NCBI RefSeq assembly: GCF_002002705.1
Contig: NZ_MUNS01000043.1
Span: 1-44,362, forward strand
Direction of reading: 5' to 3'
DNA from: Polaromonas sp. C04
Lineage (GTDB): Bacteria > Pseudomonadota > Gammaproteobacteria > Burkholderiales > Burkholderiaceae_C
DNA length: 44,362 nt
The notes under the pieces are model-generated. The model was not told where the DNA came from and made no database searches. It was given only the letters and a program-made list of their open reading frames with translations. Numbering within the stretch: position 1 is the stretch's first letter; every line of letters begins with the position of its first letter. Shown one piece after another: positions 8,408 through 17,286 of this stretch. Position numbers and translations under genes: made by a program.

Positions 8408-9232
8408 ATGAGTGCCACTGTTCTGATCACGGGTTGTTCCTCGGGCATCGGCGCGGCCACCGTGCGCCGGTTTGCCGACCAAGGCTGGAACGTTGCTGCG
8501 ACACTGCGAAACCCCTCGGCGGCCCGCTTCGAGCCAGGCACGGGCCGTGTCGAGGCGTTCGCGCTCGACGTGACCGACCAGCACTCGGTCGACGCGGCGG
8601 TCGCCCGCACGCTCGAGCGCTTCGGGCGGATCGACGTGCTGATCAACAACGCCGGCTACGGCCTGTTCGGCCCGTTCGAGAGCGCCACGCCGCAGGCGAT
8701 CAGCCGCCAGTTCGAGACCAACGTCTTTGGCGTGTTCGCCGTGACGCGCGCCGTGCTGCCGCACATGCGCGAGCGCGCCAGCGGGGTGATCGTCAACGTG
8801 GCCTCCTTGACCGGGCTGGTCGCGATGCCGCTGTACTCGCTGTATGCGGCCTCGAAGTACGCGGTGGTCGGATTCTCCGAATCGCTGAGCCACGAACTCG
8901 CGCCGCTCGGCATCCGGGTCAAGGTGATCGCGCCCGGCGCGGTGGCGACGGACTTCTCGGGCCGCTCGATGGCGCGCACCTTCGAGGGCGACGGCGGCCC
9001 CTACGCGGACTCGATCCGCAAGGTCGTGGGCACCTTCGAGGCGAATCGCGCCGTGGGCGGCGCCACGCCCGAGCGGCTGGCCCAGGCCCTGTACGACGCA
9101 GCGACCGACGGCAGCGCCCAGGTGCGCTACGTGGTTGGCGACGACGCGCTCGCCGTCATGCAGTCGCGCAGGGAACTCGGCGAGGAGGCCCTGCTGGGGG
9201 CGCTCCGCCAGCGCTTTGGATTGGCGTCCTGA
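8408..9232 (+). CDS. short-chain dehydrogenase/reductase
   Basis: A 274-residue classical SDR, an NAD(P)H-dependent oxidoreductase. The Rossmann signature TGCSSGIG lies near residues 8-15, NNAGYG near 82-87, the catalytic Ser in VNVASLTG near 138 and the catalytic pair in YSLYAASKYAVV (Tyr-x3-Lys) near 151-155. The C-terminal part has the usual PGAVATDF cap. The ATG at 8408 has CGGAG about eight bases upstream and is preferred over a TTG two codons earlier. It stands alone between the small minus-strand gene and the LysR gene; the substrate cannot be told. Confidence 0.9.
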   Translation: MSATVLITGCSSGIGAATVRRFADQGWNVAATLRNPSAARFEPGTGRVEAFALDVTDQHSVDAAVARTLERFGRIDVLINNAGYGLFGPFESATPQAISRQFETNVFGVFAVTRAVLPHMRERASGVIVNVASLTGLVAMPLYSLYAASKYAVVGFSESLSHELAPLGIRVKVIAPGAVATDFSGRSMARTFEGDGGPYADSIRKVVGTFEANRAVGGATPERLAQALYDAATDGSAQVRYVVGDDALAVMQSRRELGEEALLGALRQRFGLAS

Positions 9233-9250
9233 AGCAGGCGCCGCTCCTGA

Positions 9251-9307
9251 TTTAATAGCTTCAAGCCTAGATTCTACAAAGGCTACAGCCACTTTTCATA
9301 CAAATTC
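9251..9307 (+). repeat. Comamonadaceae-type short dispersed repeat, copy 2
   Basis: The copy reads TTTAATAGCTTC, a variable middle, then GGCTACAGCCACTTTTCAT. It begins 18 bases after the SDR stop and overlaps the 3-prime end of the LysR gene: the TCA at its right edge supplies the LysR stop codon TGA on the minus strand. Confidence 0.75.
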
Positions 9308-10189
9308 CTGGCCGCGGCGCAAAGCGTCCACGACCAGCGCCAGGGCGGGCGAGGCACTGCGGCTGGCGTAGTACAGGTGGTACCCGGGGAACGTCGCCGC
9401 CCAGTCGTCCAGCACGGACACGAGGCGGCCCGCCGCGATGTGGCCGTCGACGGTGTCAACGGGAGCCCAGGCCAGCCCAAGGCCGGCCAGCGCCGCGGCG
9501 ATGATCAGCTCGCTGGCGTTGAACGCGAGCCGTCCCGACACGTGGGCGCTGAGGATGCGTCCGCGCCGCGCGAACTCCCATTTCAGCAGCCCGCCGTGGG
9601 ACGGCAGGCGCAGCCCGATGCAATCGTGTTCGGTGAGGTCCTGCGGCGCATCGGGCCGCGGGCGGCGCGCGAAATAGTCCGGGCTGCCGACCACGGCCAT
9701 GCGCATGTCCGGCGCCATGCGCATCGCGATCATGTCCTTGGCCACGTCGGCGCCCAGGCGCACGCCAATGTCGAAGCGCTCGGCCACGATGTCGGTGAAG
9801 CGGTTGTCGCTGCTGATCTCGACCTTGATGTCGGGGTATCGGGGCAGCCACGGCAGCAGCCTGGGCCAGACCAGCGTGCGCACGGCATGTTCGGTTGCCG
9901 TGATGCGCACGGTGCCGGCCGGCTTGCCGCGCATCTCGCCCAGCACAGCCAGTTCGGCTTCGATGTCCGCCAGGCGCGGGCCCACCGTCTGGTACAGCCG
10001 CTCACCCGCTTCGGTGGGCGAGACGCTGCGCGTGGTGCGGTTCAGCAGCTTCAGGTCGAGCCGGCGCTCCAGCGCGCGCACCGTCTGGCTGAGCGCGGGC
10101 TGCGACACGCCCAGTTGTGCGGCGGCGCGCGTGAAGCTGCCCTCGCGCACAACGCTTGCGAAGGCCGCGAGATCGTCGAATCGTGCCAT
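9296..10189 (-). CDS. LysR-family transcriptional regulator
   Basis: A 297-residue LysR-type regulator. The N-terminal winged helix-turn-helix is clear (FASVVREGSFTRAAAQLG then SQPALSQTVRALERRL, residues 10-50), followed by the linker helix and a LysR_substrate domain with inducer-binding lobes from about residue 90. It is divergent from the aldo/keto reductase at 10293, and a dyad of the LysR-box type lies just before its start codon. It probably activates the reductase pair and represses itself, responding to an unknown small molecule. Its last codons and stop lie in a copy of the short repeat, so the C-terminus (GQEFV) may have been set by the repeat. Confidence 0.93.
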   Translation of the reverse strand: MARFDDLAAFASVVREGSFTRAAAQLGVSQPALSQTVRALERRLDLKLLNRTTRSVSPTEAGERLYQTVGPRLADIEAELAVLGEMRGKPAGTVRITATEHAVRTLVWPRLLPWLPRYPDIKVEISSDNRFTDIVAERFDIGVRLGADVAKDMIAMRMAPDMRMAVVGSPDYFARRPRPDAPQDLTEHDCIGLRLPSHGGLLKWEFARRGRILSAHVSGRLAFNASELIIAAALAGLGLAWAPVDTVDGHIAAGRLVSVLDDWAATFPGYHLYYASRSASPALALVVDALRRGQEFV

Positions 10190-10192
10190 TGA

Positions 10193-10207
10193 TAAGTACT
10201 GCTTATA
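10193..10207. promoter_or_regulatory. LysR-box-type operator
   Basis: ATAAG-TACTG-CTTAT is a perfect five-base dyad with a five-base spacer and fits the T-N11-A pattern of LysR boxes. It lies three bases before the LysR start codon and about 85 bases before the aldo/keto reductase start, in the divergent promoter region. Confidence 0.6.
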
Positions 10208-10232
10208 AAGTCATGTCGATCAGGTAGTCTAG

Positions 10233-11276
<1,044 letters not shown>

Positions 11277-11325
11277 GTGCGGCCGACGAGAACAATCGCA
11301 GGCGCAGCCTGAACGGAGCATGATC

Positions 11326-12336
11326 ATGCCCATGAACTATCGGTATCTGGGCCGCAGCGCCCTCAAGGTTTCACCCCTGTGTCTGGGTGCGATGATGTTC
11401 GGCGGCGAGACCGACGAGGCGACCGCCAGGCGCATCATCGACAAGGCGCACGACCAGGGCGTCAATTTCATCGACACGGCCGACGTCTATCACGCGGGGC
11501 GTTCCGAAGCAATCGTGGGGCGTGCCATGGCGGATCGGCGCGACCACTGGGTTGTCGCGACAAAGTTCGGCTACCCGACCGCCCAGGGTCCAAACGAGCA
11601 GGGTCAGTCGCGCAAATGGATCATCCAGTCGGTCGAAGCGAGTCTGAAGCGCCTGGGCACGGACTACATCGACATCCTGTACTTCCACCGGGCGCTCGCC
11701 GGGGCGCCGCTGGAGGAAGGCGTGCGTGCCATTGGCGACCTGATCCGCCAGGGCAAGGTCCGTTACTTTGGCGTGTCCAACTTCCGCGGCTGGCGCATTG
11801 CCGAGATCGCGCGCCTGGCCGATCAGCTGGGCATCGAACGGCCGGTCGCGAGCGAGCCGCTGTACAACCTCGTCGACCGCACCGCCGAGGTCGAGCAACT
11901 GCCGGCGGCGGCCCACTACGGTCTGGGCGTCGTCTCGTACAGCCCGCTGGCGCGTGGCGTTTTGAGCGGCAAGTACGCGGTCGATGCGCCGCCGCCCGCC
12001 GACTCGCGCGCAGGCCGCGGCGACAGGCGCATCCAGCAGACCGAGTGGCGGGCGGAGTCTCTCAAGGTTGCGCAAACCATCGCCGCTCATGCCGCGCAGC
12101 GCGGCACGACGTCGATTGCGTTCGCGCTCGCGTGGGTGCTCCAGAACCGGTTGGTGAGCGCCACCATCGCGGGGCCGCGCACCGAGGCCCAGTGGGACCG
12201 CTACATCGAAGCGTTGACGCTGCAGCTTGGCCCGGACGACGAGACGCTCGTGGACAGCCTCGTTGCGCCGGGTCACGCTTCGACCCCGGGCTATACCGAT
12301 CCGGGCTACCCGATCGAAGGACGACGAGTCACGTGA
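11326..12336 (+). CDS. aldo/keto reductase, second of pair
   Basis: A 336-residue aldo/keto reductase of a different subgroup from its neighbour. The tetrad residues appear in FIDTADVYHAG (Asp, Tyr), VVATKFGYP (Lys) and LYFHRAL (His). The C-terminal cofactor region has TIAGPRTEAQWDRYIEAL, typical of the YhdN/Kv-beta-like group. ATG 11326 is chosen because GGAG lies seven bases before it; ATGs at 11320 and 11332 are too close or too far. It follows the first reductase by 49 bases and is probably co-transcribed under LysR control. It converges with the HAD gene with 11 bases between stops. Confidence 0.92.
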   Translation: MPMNYRYLGRSALKVSPLCLGAMMFGGETDEATARRIIDKAHDQGVNFIDTADVYHAGRSEAIVGRAMADRRDHWVVATKFGYPTAQGPNEQGQSRKWIIQSVEASLKRLGTDYIDILYFHRALAGAPLEEGVRAIGDLIRQGKVRYFGVSNFRGWRIAEIARLADQLGIERPVASEPLYNLVDRTAEVEQLPAAAHYGLGVVSYSPLARGVLSGKYAVDAPPPADSRAGRGDRRIQQTEWRAESLKVAQTIAAHAAQRGTTSIAFALAWVLQNRLVSATIAGPRTEAQWDRYIEALTLQLGPDDETLVDSLVAPGHASTPGYTDPGYPIEGRRVT

Positions 12337-12347
12337 CGGCGCGGCCC

Positions 12348-13010
12348 CTAGCGCAAGAGATCTTCCAACTCCGCCATCGCCACAAAAACATGCTGCGCTC
12401 CCGCGCCCCTGAGCGCCGCCGGCGCATCGTGGCCGGCCTGCGGCGGGCTGAAGCCGAACACGGTCGCGCCGGCAGCCACGCCCGCCGCGACGCCGGTCAC
12501 CGTGTCCTCCACCACGGCGCAGTGCGCGGGCGCCACGCCCAGCGCCGCAGCGGCGGCCAGGTAAACGTCGGGCGCGGGCTTGGAACGGGGCAGTTCGTGC
12601 CCGCTGAAGATGCGCCCCTCGAAGTACGGCATCAGGCCGCACTTCTCCAGTTGCAGTTCGACCTTGAAGCGGTCGGCGCCGGAGGCGCAGGCGATACGGC
12701 CCTCAAAGCGCTCATGCAGCAGCGCCACGGCCGCCGCGGAACCCTCGATGGGCCGGAGGTGGCGCATCAGGCCGTCGTTGCGGCGCTCGCGAAAGCGCGC
12801 CATCCAGGCCTCGCTCAAAGGCTGGCCGGTGCGCGCCTCGATCAGCGCGCGCTCGTCCTTGACCGCCTTGCCGACGAACAGGCGCATGCATTCTTCGGCG
12901 CTCAGACTCCAGCCCATCTCACCCAGCATGTCGCGCAACACACCGTTGGTGATGGACTCGGAGTCCACCAGCACACCATCGCAATCGAACAACACTGCTT
13001 CAAAATTCAT
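12348..13010 (-). CDS. HAD-superfamily phosphatase (beta-PGM/GPH-like)
   Basis: A 220-residue HAD-family hydrolase. Motif I is FDCDGVLVDSE with the nucleophile Asp8 and acid/base Asp10; the cap domain follows, then motif II CASGADR, the Lys in LPRSKPAPDVYL and motif IV VVEDTVTGVAAG. This is the layout of phosphoglycolate phosphatase and beta-phosphoglucomutase relatives that act on phosphorylated sugars or glycolate. The ATG at 13010 starts the conserved MNFEAVLFDCDG; an upstream in-frame ATG at 13046 only adds 12 residues encoded by the short repeat. The 52 bases between this gene and the upstream ychJ-like gene consist of that repeat, so any promoter or ribosome site is in it. Confidence 0.9.
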   Translation of the reverse strand: MNFEAVLFDCDGVLVDSESITNGVLRDMLGEMGWSLSAEECMRLFVGKAVKDERALIEARTGQPLSEAWMARFRERRNDGLMRHLRPIEGSAAAVALLHERFEGRIACASGADRFKVELQLEKCGLMPYFEGRIFSGHELPRSKPAPDVYLAAAAALGVAPAHCAVVEDTVTGVAAGVAAGATVFGFSPPQAGHDAPAALRGAGAQHVFVAMAELEDLLR

Positions 13011-13058
13011 AGCTACTTGTGCATACCCAATATGGGCTGCAGCCACTTTTCATTTAAA
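13001..13058 (+). repeat. Comamonadaceae-type short dispersed repeat, copy 3
   Basis: The copy reads AAAATTCATAGCT, a variable stretch, then GGGCTGCAGCCACTTTTCATTT. It fills the whole gap between the ychJ-like stop (13063) and the HAD start codon (13008-13010), and its left edge overlaps that start codon. Confidence 0.75.
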
Positions 13059-13062
13059 TAGT

Positions 13063-13470
13063 TCAGAAAAACATGCCGTCCACATAGTACCAACGCCCGT
13101 CCTCGCGCACGAAGCGGCTGCGCTCGTGCAGGCGCACGGCGCGGCCGGCGACGCGATGGCGCGCGACGAACTCGACCTCGGCGTGATCGGCATCGAGCAG
13201 GCGCTGTGCGCGCACCTCCAGCCCCAGCCACTGCGCGCCGGGTTCGAAGTCCAGCGTTGGCGGGCGGGTGCTGGAGTGCCAGGTGGCGAGCAGGTAATCG
13301 GCGCGTTCCAGCACAAAGGCGCTGTAGCGCGAGCGCATGAGCGACTCGGCGTCGGGCGCCGCAAGCCCCGCGTGCAGGTAGCGGCCGCAGCAGGCCTCAT
13401 GCGCGAGCGGGCGGCCACGCGCGTCCAGCCGCCCGCACGGGCAAGCCGCGCCGGGCGCTGCGCGGCTCAC
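13063..13470 (-). CDS. YchJ-like SEC-C/NTF2-fold protein
   Basis: A 135-residue member of the YchJ/UPF0225 family. It opens with a CPCG metal-binding motif, then CCGRYLHAG and the family hallmark [23 protein letters not shown], and ends [15 protein letters not shown], the NTF2-like domain edge. The role is unknown; the SEC-C-type cysteines probably bind zinc. The start is the GTG at 13470, because it directly precedes the conserved N-terminus and overlaps the rhodanese stop as GTGA, implying translational coupling. No ATG is available between the upstream stop and the CPCG motif. Confidence 0.85.
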   Translation of the reverse strand: MSRAAPGAACPCGRLDARGRPLAHEACCGRYLHAGLAAPDAESLMRSRYSAFVLERADYLLATWHSSTRPPTLDFEPGAQWLGLEVRAQRLLDADHAEVEFVARHRVAGRAVRLHERSRFVREDGRWYYVDGMFF

Positions 13471-13880
13471 GCCTTTTTGGCCTTGCGCTGCTCCAGCGTT
13501 TCGGTCGGCGCGCCCTGCTTCACCCATTCGGCATAGCCGCCGTCGATGTGCGCCACGTTGGTCATGCCCATGTCCTGCAGCGCCTTGGTGGCCAGCGCGC
13601 TGCGCCAGCCGGCGCCGCAGAACAGGATGAATTCCTTCGACTCGTCGGCAAACAGCGGCTTGTGATAGGGCGACGCGGGATCGACCCAGAACTCGAGCAT
13701 GCCGCGCGGCGCATGGTAGGCGCCGGCCACGGTGCCCGCGTTCAGTTCGCGCACGTCGCGGATATCGACGATTTGCACATGAGGGTCGCCGAGCCGGGCG
13801 CGCACCTCGGCCACCGAGTAGGTTTTGACCTGGGCCATGGCCTCGTCGACGAGTTGTTGGTAGCCTTTGGTGATGGGCAT
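13467..13880 (-). CDS. rhodanese-domain sulfurtransferase
   Basis: A 137-residue single-domain rhodanese. The active loop C-G-A-G-W-R in [15 protein letters not shown] holds the catalytic Cys that carries a persulfide; [15 protein letters not shown] is the usual CH2A-type start of the fold and [15 protein letters not shown] the C-terminal signature. A short Lys-rich tail (EQRKAKKA) ends the protein. The ATG at 13880 has AGGAG seven bases upstream. Its stop overlaps the ychJ-like GTG by four bases, so they form an operon. The sulfur acceptor is unknown. Confidence 0.92.
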   Translation of the reverse strand: MPITKGYQQLVDEAMAQVKTYSVAEVRARLGDPHVQIVDIRDVRELNAGTVAGAYHAPRGMLEFWVDPASPYHKPLFADESKEFILFCGAGWRSALATKALQDMGMTNVAHIDGGYAEWVKQGAPTETLEQRKAKKA

Positions 13881-13962
13881 CGATGTTCTCCTGAAAATGG
13901 TTCGAGGGGTATCCCCCGAAACTGGAGAATAGCGGCAACTCGGGTTCGCGCGCGGCCCCCAT

Positions 13963-13990
13963 CCCCGCCTTCCCCCGGAGGAGGAAGGGG
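13963..13990 (-). terminator. possible hairpin after the DUF1501 gene
   Basis: CCTTCC (13968-13973) pairs with GGAAGG (13983-13988), extendable with one bulge to flanking C and G runs. It lies just past the stop of the minus-strand DUF1501 gene and could end that operon; no T run is seen. Confidence 0.3.
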
Positions 13991-13998
13991 CAAGACCA

Positions 13999-15183
13999 TC
14001 AGATCAGGCCGATGTCGCGCGGCTTCACGCCCGCAAACACCTGGTCGAGCTGCCCCGCATTGAGTCCGAACTGGCGCGCGAACAATCCTGCCAGCACGGC
14101 GCGGTACTCATTGAGCACGGGGTAGTCGCGGTTCTGGAACAGCGTGGCCTGTTCCACCCGGACCTGGTCGCCCGCCAGCCGGTTGCCGCGCACGCCCCCG
14201 CCCAGCACCCAGTACACGGTGCCGTGCCCGTGGTCGGTGCCGCGATTCCCGTTTTGCCGGAAGGTGCGGCCGAACTCGCTGATCACCACCACCGTGGTAT
14301 CGCGCCAGCCCGGGCCCATTTCCTGCGCAAAGGCCGCCAGCCCCTGGCCGAGTTCGTCCAGCCGGTTCGCCAGATAGCCCTGGGCACCGCCCTGATTCAC
14401 ATGCGTGTCCCAGCCGCCGACATCGACGAAGCCGATGTTGTAGCGATCGCTCATCAGGCGCGCGATGCGGCGCGCCTCGCCGCCGAAGCCCTTGGCCGTC
14501 ATGGCATCGCGGCTGGCGGCGTCCATCTGGGCCGTCATCTCGCGCGTCACCTCGTCGCGCACCGAGAAGCCCTCATTGACGCGCGACGCCAGCGCCGTGC
14601 CCTGGTACATGGACGCAATGAGCTGGCTCTGGCGCGGGTCGACCGAAGTCCTGGCGACGGTCTTGAGTGCCGCGTTGGGCACCTGCACCTTGCCCTGCAG
14701 TGACAAAGGCAGCTGGTTGGTGAAGGCAATCGGCGTGGCGCCGTTGACCACGGACGCGAGCCGGTTCAAAAAACCCGAGCGGTAGTCCCGGCTGCGATCC
14801 AGTGGCTGCCCCAGCTCGATGCTGTCCTGGGTTTCGAAATGGCTGCGCGAGCTGTCGTCCGTCCCGGCGAAGGGAACGAAGGCCACCTGGCCTTTTTGGT
14901 ACAGCGGAAAAATCGTGTCGCGCAGCGCCGGGTGCAGGCCCCAGTCGGCGTTGAGCGGCAGCGCCGTATTCAGATCGGCGCCGGGGCGCGGCACCGCAAT
15001 GTCGGGGCGCGCCTCGTAGTAAAAGCTGCTGGAGACCGGCACCAGCAGGTTGCAGGCGTCGTAGGCGCCGCGCAAAAAGACGATCAACAGGCGCGATTGC
15101 GCGGCCGGCGCGGCCAGCAGTTGTCCGGCGCCCCCTGCCAGCGGCAGGGCACCGATTGATTGGAGCAGGTTGCGGCGTTTCAT
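13999..15183 (-). CDS. DUF1501 secreted protein
   Basis: A 394-residue DUF1501-family protein. The N-terminus has a twin-arginine start (MKRRNLLQSIGALPLAGGAG) followed by a hydrophobic stretch and an Ala-rich cleavage site, so it is probably exported by Tat. The body has an alkaline-phosphatase-superfamily flavour: FLRGAYDACNLLVP early, GFVDVGGWDTHVNQGG in the middle and VVISEFGRTFRQNGNRGTDHGHG late, giving conserved Asp/His/Glu candidates for metal binding. Its role is not established. It directly follows a DUF1800 gene by 18 bases, a pairing that recurs in many bacteria and implies a shared extracytoplasmic task. Confidence 0.93.
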   Translation of the reverse strand: MKRRNLLQSIGALPLAGGAGQLLAAPAAQSRLLIVFLRGAYDACNLLVPVSSSFYYEARPDIAVPRPGADLNTALPLNADWGLHPALRDTIFPLYQKGQVAFVPFAGTDDSSRSHFETQDSIELGQPLDRSRDYRSGFLNRLASVVNGATPIAFTNQLPLSLQGKVQVPNAALKTVARTSVDPRQSQLIASMYQGTALASRVNEGFSVRDEVTREMTAQMDAASRDAMTAKGFGGEARRIARLMSDRYNIGFVDVGGWDTHVNQGGAQGYLANRLDELGQGLAAFAQEMGPGWRDTTVVVISEFGRTFRQNGNRGTDHGHGTVYWVLGGGVRGNRLAGDQVRVEQATLFQNRDYPVLNEYRAVLAGLFARQFGLNAGQLDQVFAGVKPRDIGLI

Positions 15184-15201
15184 GGCGACTCCTTCAAGAC
15201 G

Positions 15202-16779
15202 TCAGCGGTTCATCCACTCGGGCGACGACAGCAGGAAGGTATTCCACTCCTGCGGCGAGGCCGCCTGGTCCAGCGCGTGGCGCGTGGCCGGGCTCAGCGT
15301 CTGGCGGATGGCGTCAAAGTACAGCGCATTGGCCAGTTGCGGGAAGGCCGGCCGCTCGCGGGGCTGCGGCTCATCGGCCTTGAACAGGCCGGCGCTGCCC
15401 GACCCAATGGCCTTGGCAATTTCAAAGCGCGTGGCCATCTGGCCCGGGCTGGCCCAGGCCGACTCGATCAGGGGGTAGCCGTCGGGCGTCTGGTGGCCGT
15501 ACAAGGGCTCGCCCATGCGGTTCAGCCAGTTCAGGATCGGGGCTACGTTGAGGATGGTCTTGTCGTCATAAGCCAGCCGCAGGGACGAGATCACGTAGCG
15601 CATCGGGTCCTTGAACTTGCGCCCAGCCAACTGCGCGAATTCGCGCGAAGTCAAGAGGGTCTGCAAGGTGGCGGCGATGTCGCCGTCAGTGTGCGCAAAC
15701 GTCTGCGCCATGCGCGCCACCAGCGCCGGCGGCGGATCGTCCGACAGCCAGTACACGGCCAGCTTGTGGCTGATGAAGCGGGCCGTGGCTGGCGCACGCG
15801 CCAGCCGGTCCAGCGCCTCGTCGAACTCGGCCAGGCCCTGGCTGCGGATCGGCTGGCCCAGGAAATCCTTGGGACCGAAATCGTGCCGCCGCGGGTTGAA
15901 CACGAACGCGCCCTGGCGCACGTAAAAAGGCTGCAGCTCGCGCCGCAGCGCCGGCTCGTTCGCGCCGTAGTTGACGCCCACGCCGGTCAGGATGCGCGCC
16001 AGTTCCTGCACGTCGTGCTGCGTGTAGCCGGCGTTCACGCCCAGCGTGTGCAACTCCATCAGTTCGCGCGCGTAGTTCTCGTTGATGTGGCCCGCGGCGT
16101 TTTGCACGTTGTCCAGATACACCAGCATGGCCGGGTGGTGCGCGACCGCGCCGAGCAAATCCCTGAACTTGCCGAGCGCATGGGGCCGGATTGCCGTGTC
16201 TTCGTAGTCGCCGATCGTGGCGCGCAGATTGCCCTTGTACTGGAACACGCTGAAGTGGTTCATCCAGAACCAGGTCATCTGCTCCTGGAGCTGGTTCGGG
16301 GAATAAAGCGCGCGCAGGATGTGGCGCGTCGCCGCCTCGCGCCCGAGCCGGTTCATCTCCTGCTGCCAGGCCTGCAGCGCGGCCTTTTTGTCATCGTCGT
16401 TGGTGAGGGCCACGGCAGCCTTGCGGCGTTGCGCCATCTCCTGCGCCAGCTCGCCCATCGGCCGCTGGCTGATGCTCATGGCGTCGATCTGCGCCTGCAC
16501 CGCCGGCGGGAGCCGCGCAGGCGTTGGATGCAGTTGCCGGCTCAGGTAGGGGTCGAGGCGGGAGCCCTGCGCCTGCTCGACCGCAGCGGTGTTGGCGCCC
16601 CAGGTGAGGTGATTGATGACCTTGAACACCTCGACGTCGCCCGGTTGGCCCGGCCCCGGCGCTGGCGCCGTCGTGGCCACAGGGGTACCGGCCACGCCCG
16701 GTGTGGTGCAGCCGCCCAGCATCCCGCCGGCGAGCAATGCCGCCAGAGTGGTGACGGGCAGAAGGCGGCCAACAGCCAT
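15202..16779 (-). CDS. DUF1800 lipoprotein
   Basis: A 525-residue DUF1800-family protein. The signal peptide ends in a lipobox (LGGC, Cys about 24), so it is a predicted lipoprotein; a Pro/Gly/Ala-rich linker follows. Conserved family pieces include HLTWGANT near residue 58, MTWFWMNHFSVF, NYARELMELHTLGVNAGYTQHDVQELARILTG and the later FISHKLAVYWLSDDPP. No catalytic function is known for the family. The gene is the middle member of a minus-strand run (small periplasmic protein, DUF1800, DUF1501); the next gene starts 18 bases downstream. Confidence 0.93.
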   Translation of the reverse strand: MAVGRLLPVTTLAALLAGGMLGGCTTPGVAGTPVATTAPAPGPGQPGDVEVFKVINHLTWGANTAAVEQAQGSRLDPYLSRQLHPTPARLPPAVQAQIDAMSISQRPMGELAQEMAQRRKAAVALTNDDDKKAALQAWQQEMNRLGREAATRHILRALYSPNQLQEQMTWFWMNHFSVFQYKGNLRATIGDYEDTAIRPHALGKFRDLLGAVAHHPAMLVYLDNVQNAAGHINENYARELMELHTLGVNAGYTQHDVQELARILTGVGVNYGANEPALRRELQPFYVRQGAFVFNPRRHDFGPKDFLGQPIRSQGLAEFDEALDRLARAPATARFISHKLAVYWLSDDPPPALVARMAQTFAHTDGDIAATLQTLLTSREFAQLAGRKFKDPMRYVISSLRLAYDDKTILNVAPILNWLNRMGEPLYGHQTPDGYPLIESAWASPGQMATRFEIAKAIGSGSAGLFKADEPQPRERPAFPQLANALYFDAIRQTLSPATRHALDQAASPQEWNTFLLSSPEWMNR

Positions 16780-16792
16780 TTTGCGAGACCGC

Positions 16793-17134
16793 TTACTGGC
16801 CGATCGCCTTGCTGTTCTTGTTCAGTTCCTGGTTCAGCGCCTTGTCATCGACCTTCGTGATGTGGCTGCCGTCCTGCCGGGCCATGGACCGCTCCTGCGC
16901 GCGCACCCCCCTGTCGTTGGCGCGCAACTGGTGCGCCTGCTGGTGGGTGATTTCCCCTTCCTTGACCTCATGGGTGATGCGCTGGTTCTGGACGTGCAGG
17001 CGGTGGTTGACCTCTTCGCGGCGCGGATGGGCCTTCTGCCACGGCGTGTCGGCGGCGAATGCATTGCTGGTCAAAAAGCCGGCAGCCGTGGTCAGGGCGA
17101 GCAGGGCCAGAGTGGTGCGGACGGAGGTTTTCAT
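16793..17134 (-). CDS. small periplasmic protein of unknown function
   Basis: A 113-residue exported protein with a signal peptide of about 27 residues (cleavage after SNAFA). The mature protein is short, highly charged and helical: PWQKAHPRREEVNHRL, then RITHEVKEGEITHQQAHQLRAND, ending in Lys/Asn-rich sequence. It has many His, Gln and Arg residues but no cysteine. I know similar small proteins from Burkholderiales but no function for them. AAGGAA six bases upstream supports the ATG at 17134. It ends 13 bases before the DUF1800 gene, so it is likely the first gene of that operon and may act with the exported pair. Confidence 0.8.
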   Translation of the reverse strand: MKTSVRTTLALLALTTAAGFLTSNAFAADTPWQKAHPRREEVNHRLHVQNQRITHEVKEGEITHQQAHQLRANDRGVRAQERSMARQDGSHITKVDDKALNQELNKNSKAIGQ

Positions 17135-17286
17135 GCTGTGTTCCTTGTGGTTTCCGGCAGACCCCTTTGGTGTGCCTGGGTACTCTAACGCCGGCGCCGA
17201 AACCGGAGCCGACCGCCGGCGGAACCTTTACACAACGGAAACATCGGGGCGCTGCGCGCGGCCCTCGTCATGGAATACCCCCGGAA

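Noticed and set aside
12328-12337. GTCACGTGAC palindrome at the end of the second aldo/keto reductase
   Set aside because: It contains the stop codon region and ten bases of symmetry can arise by chance; no promoter faces it.
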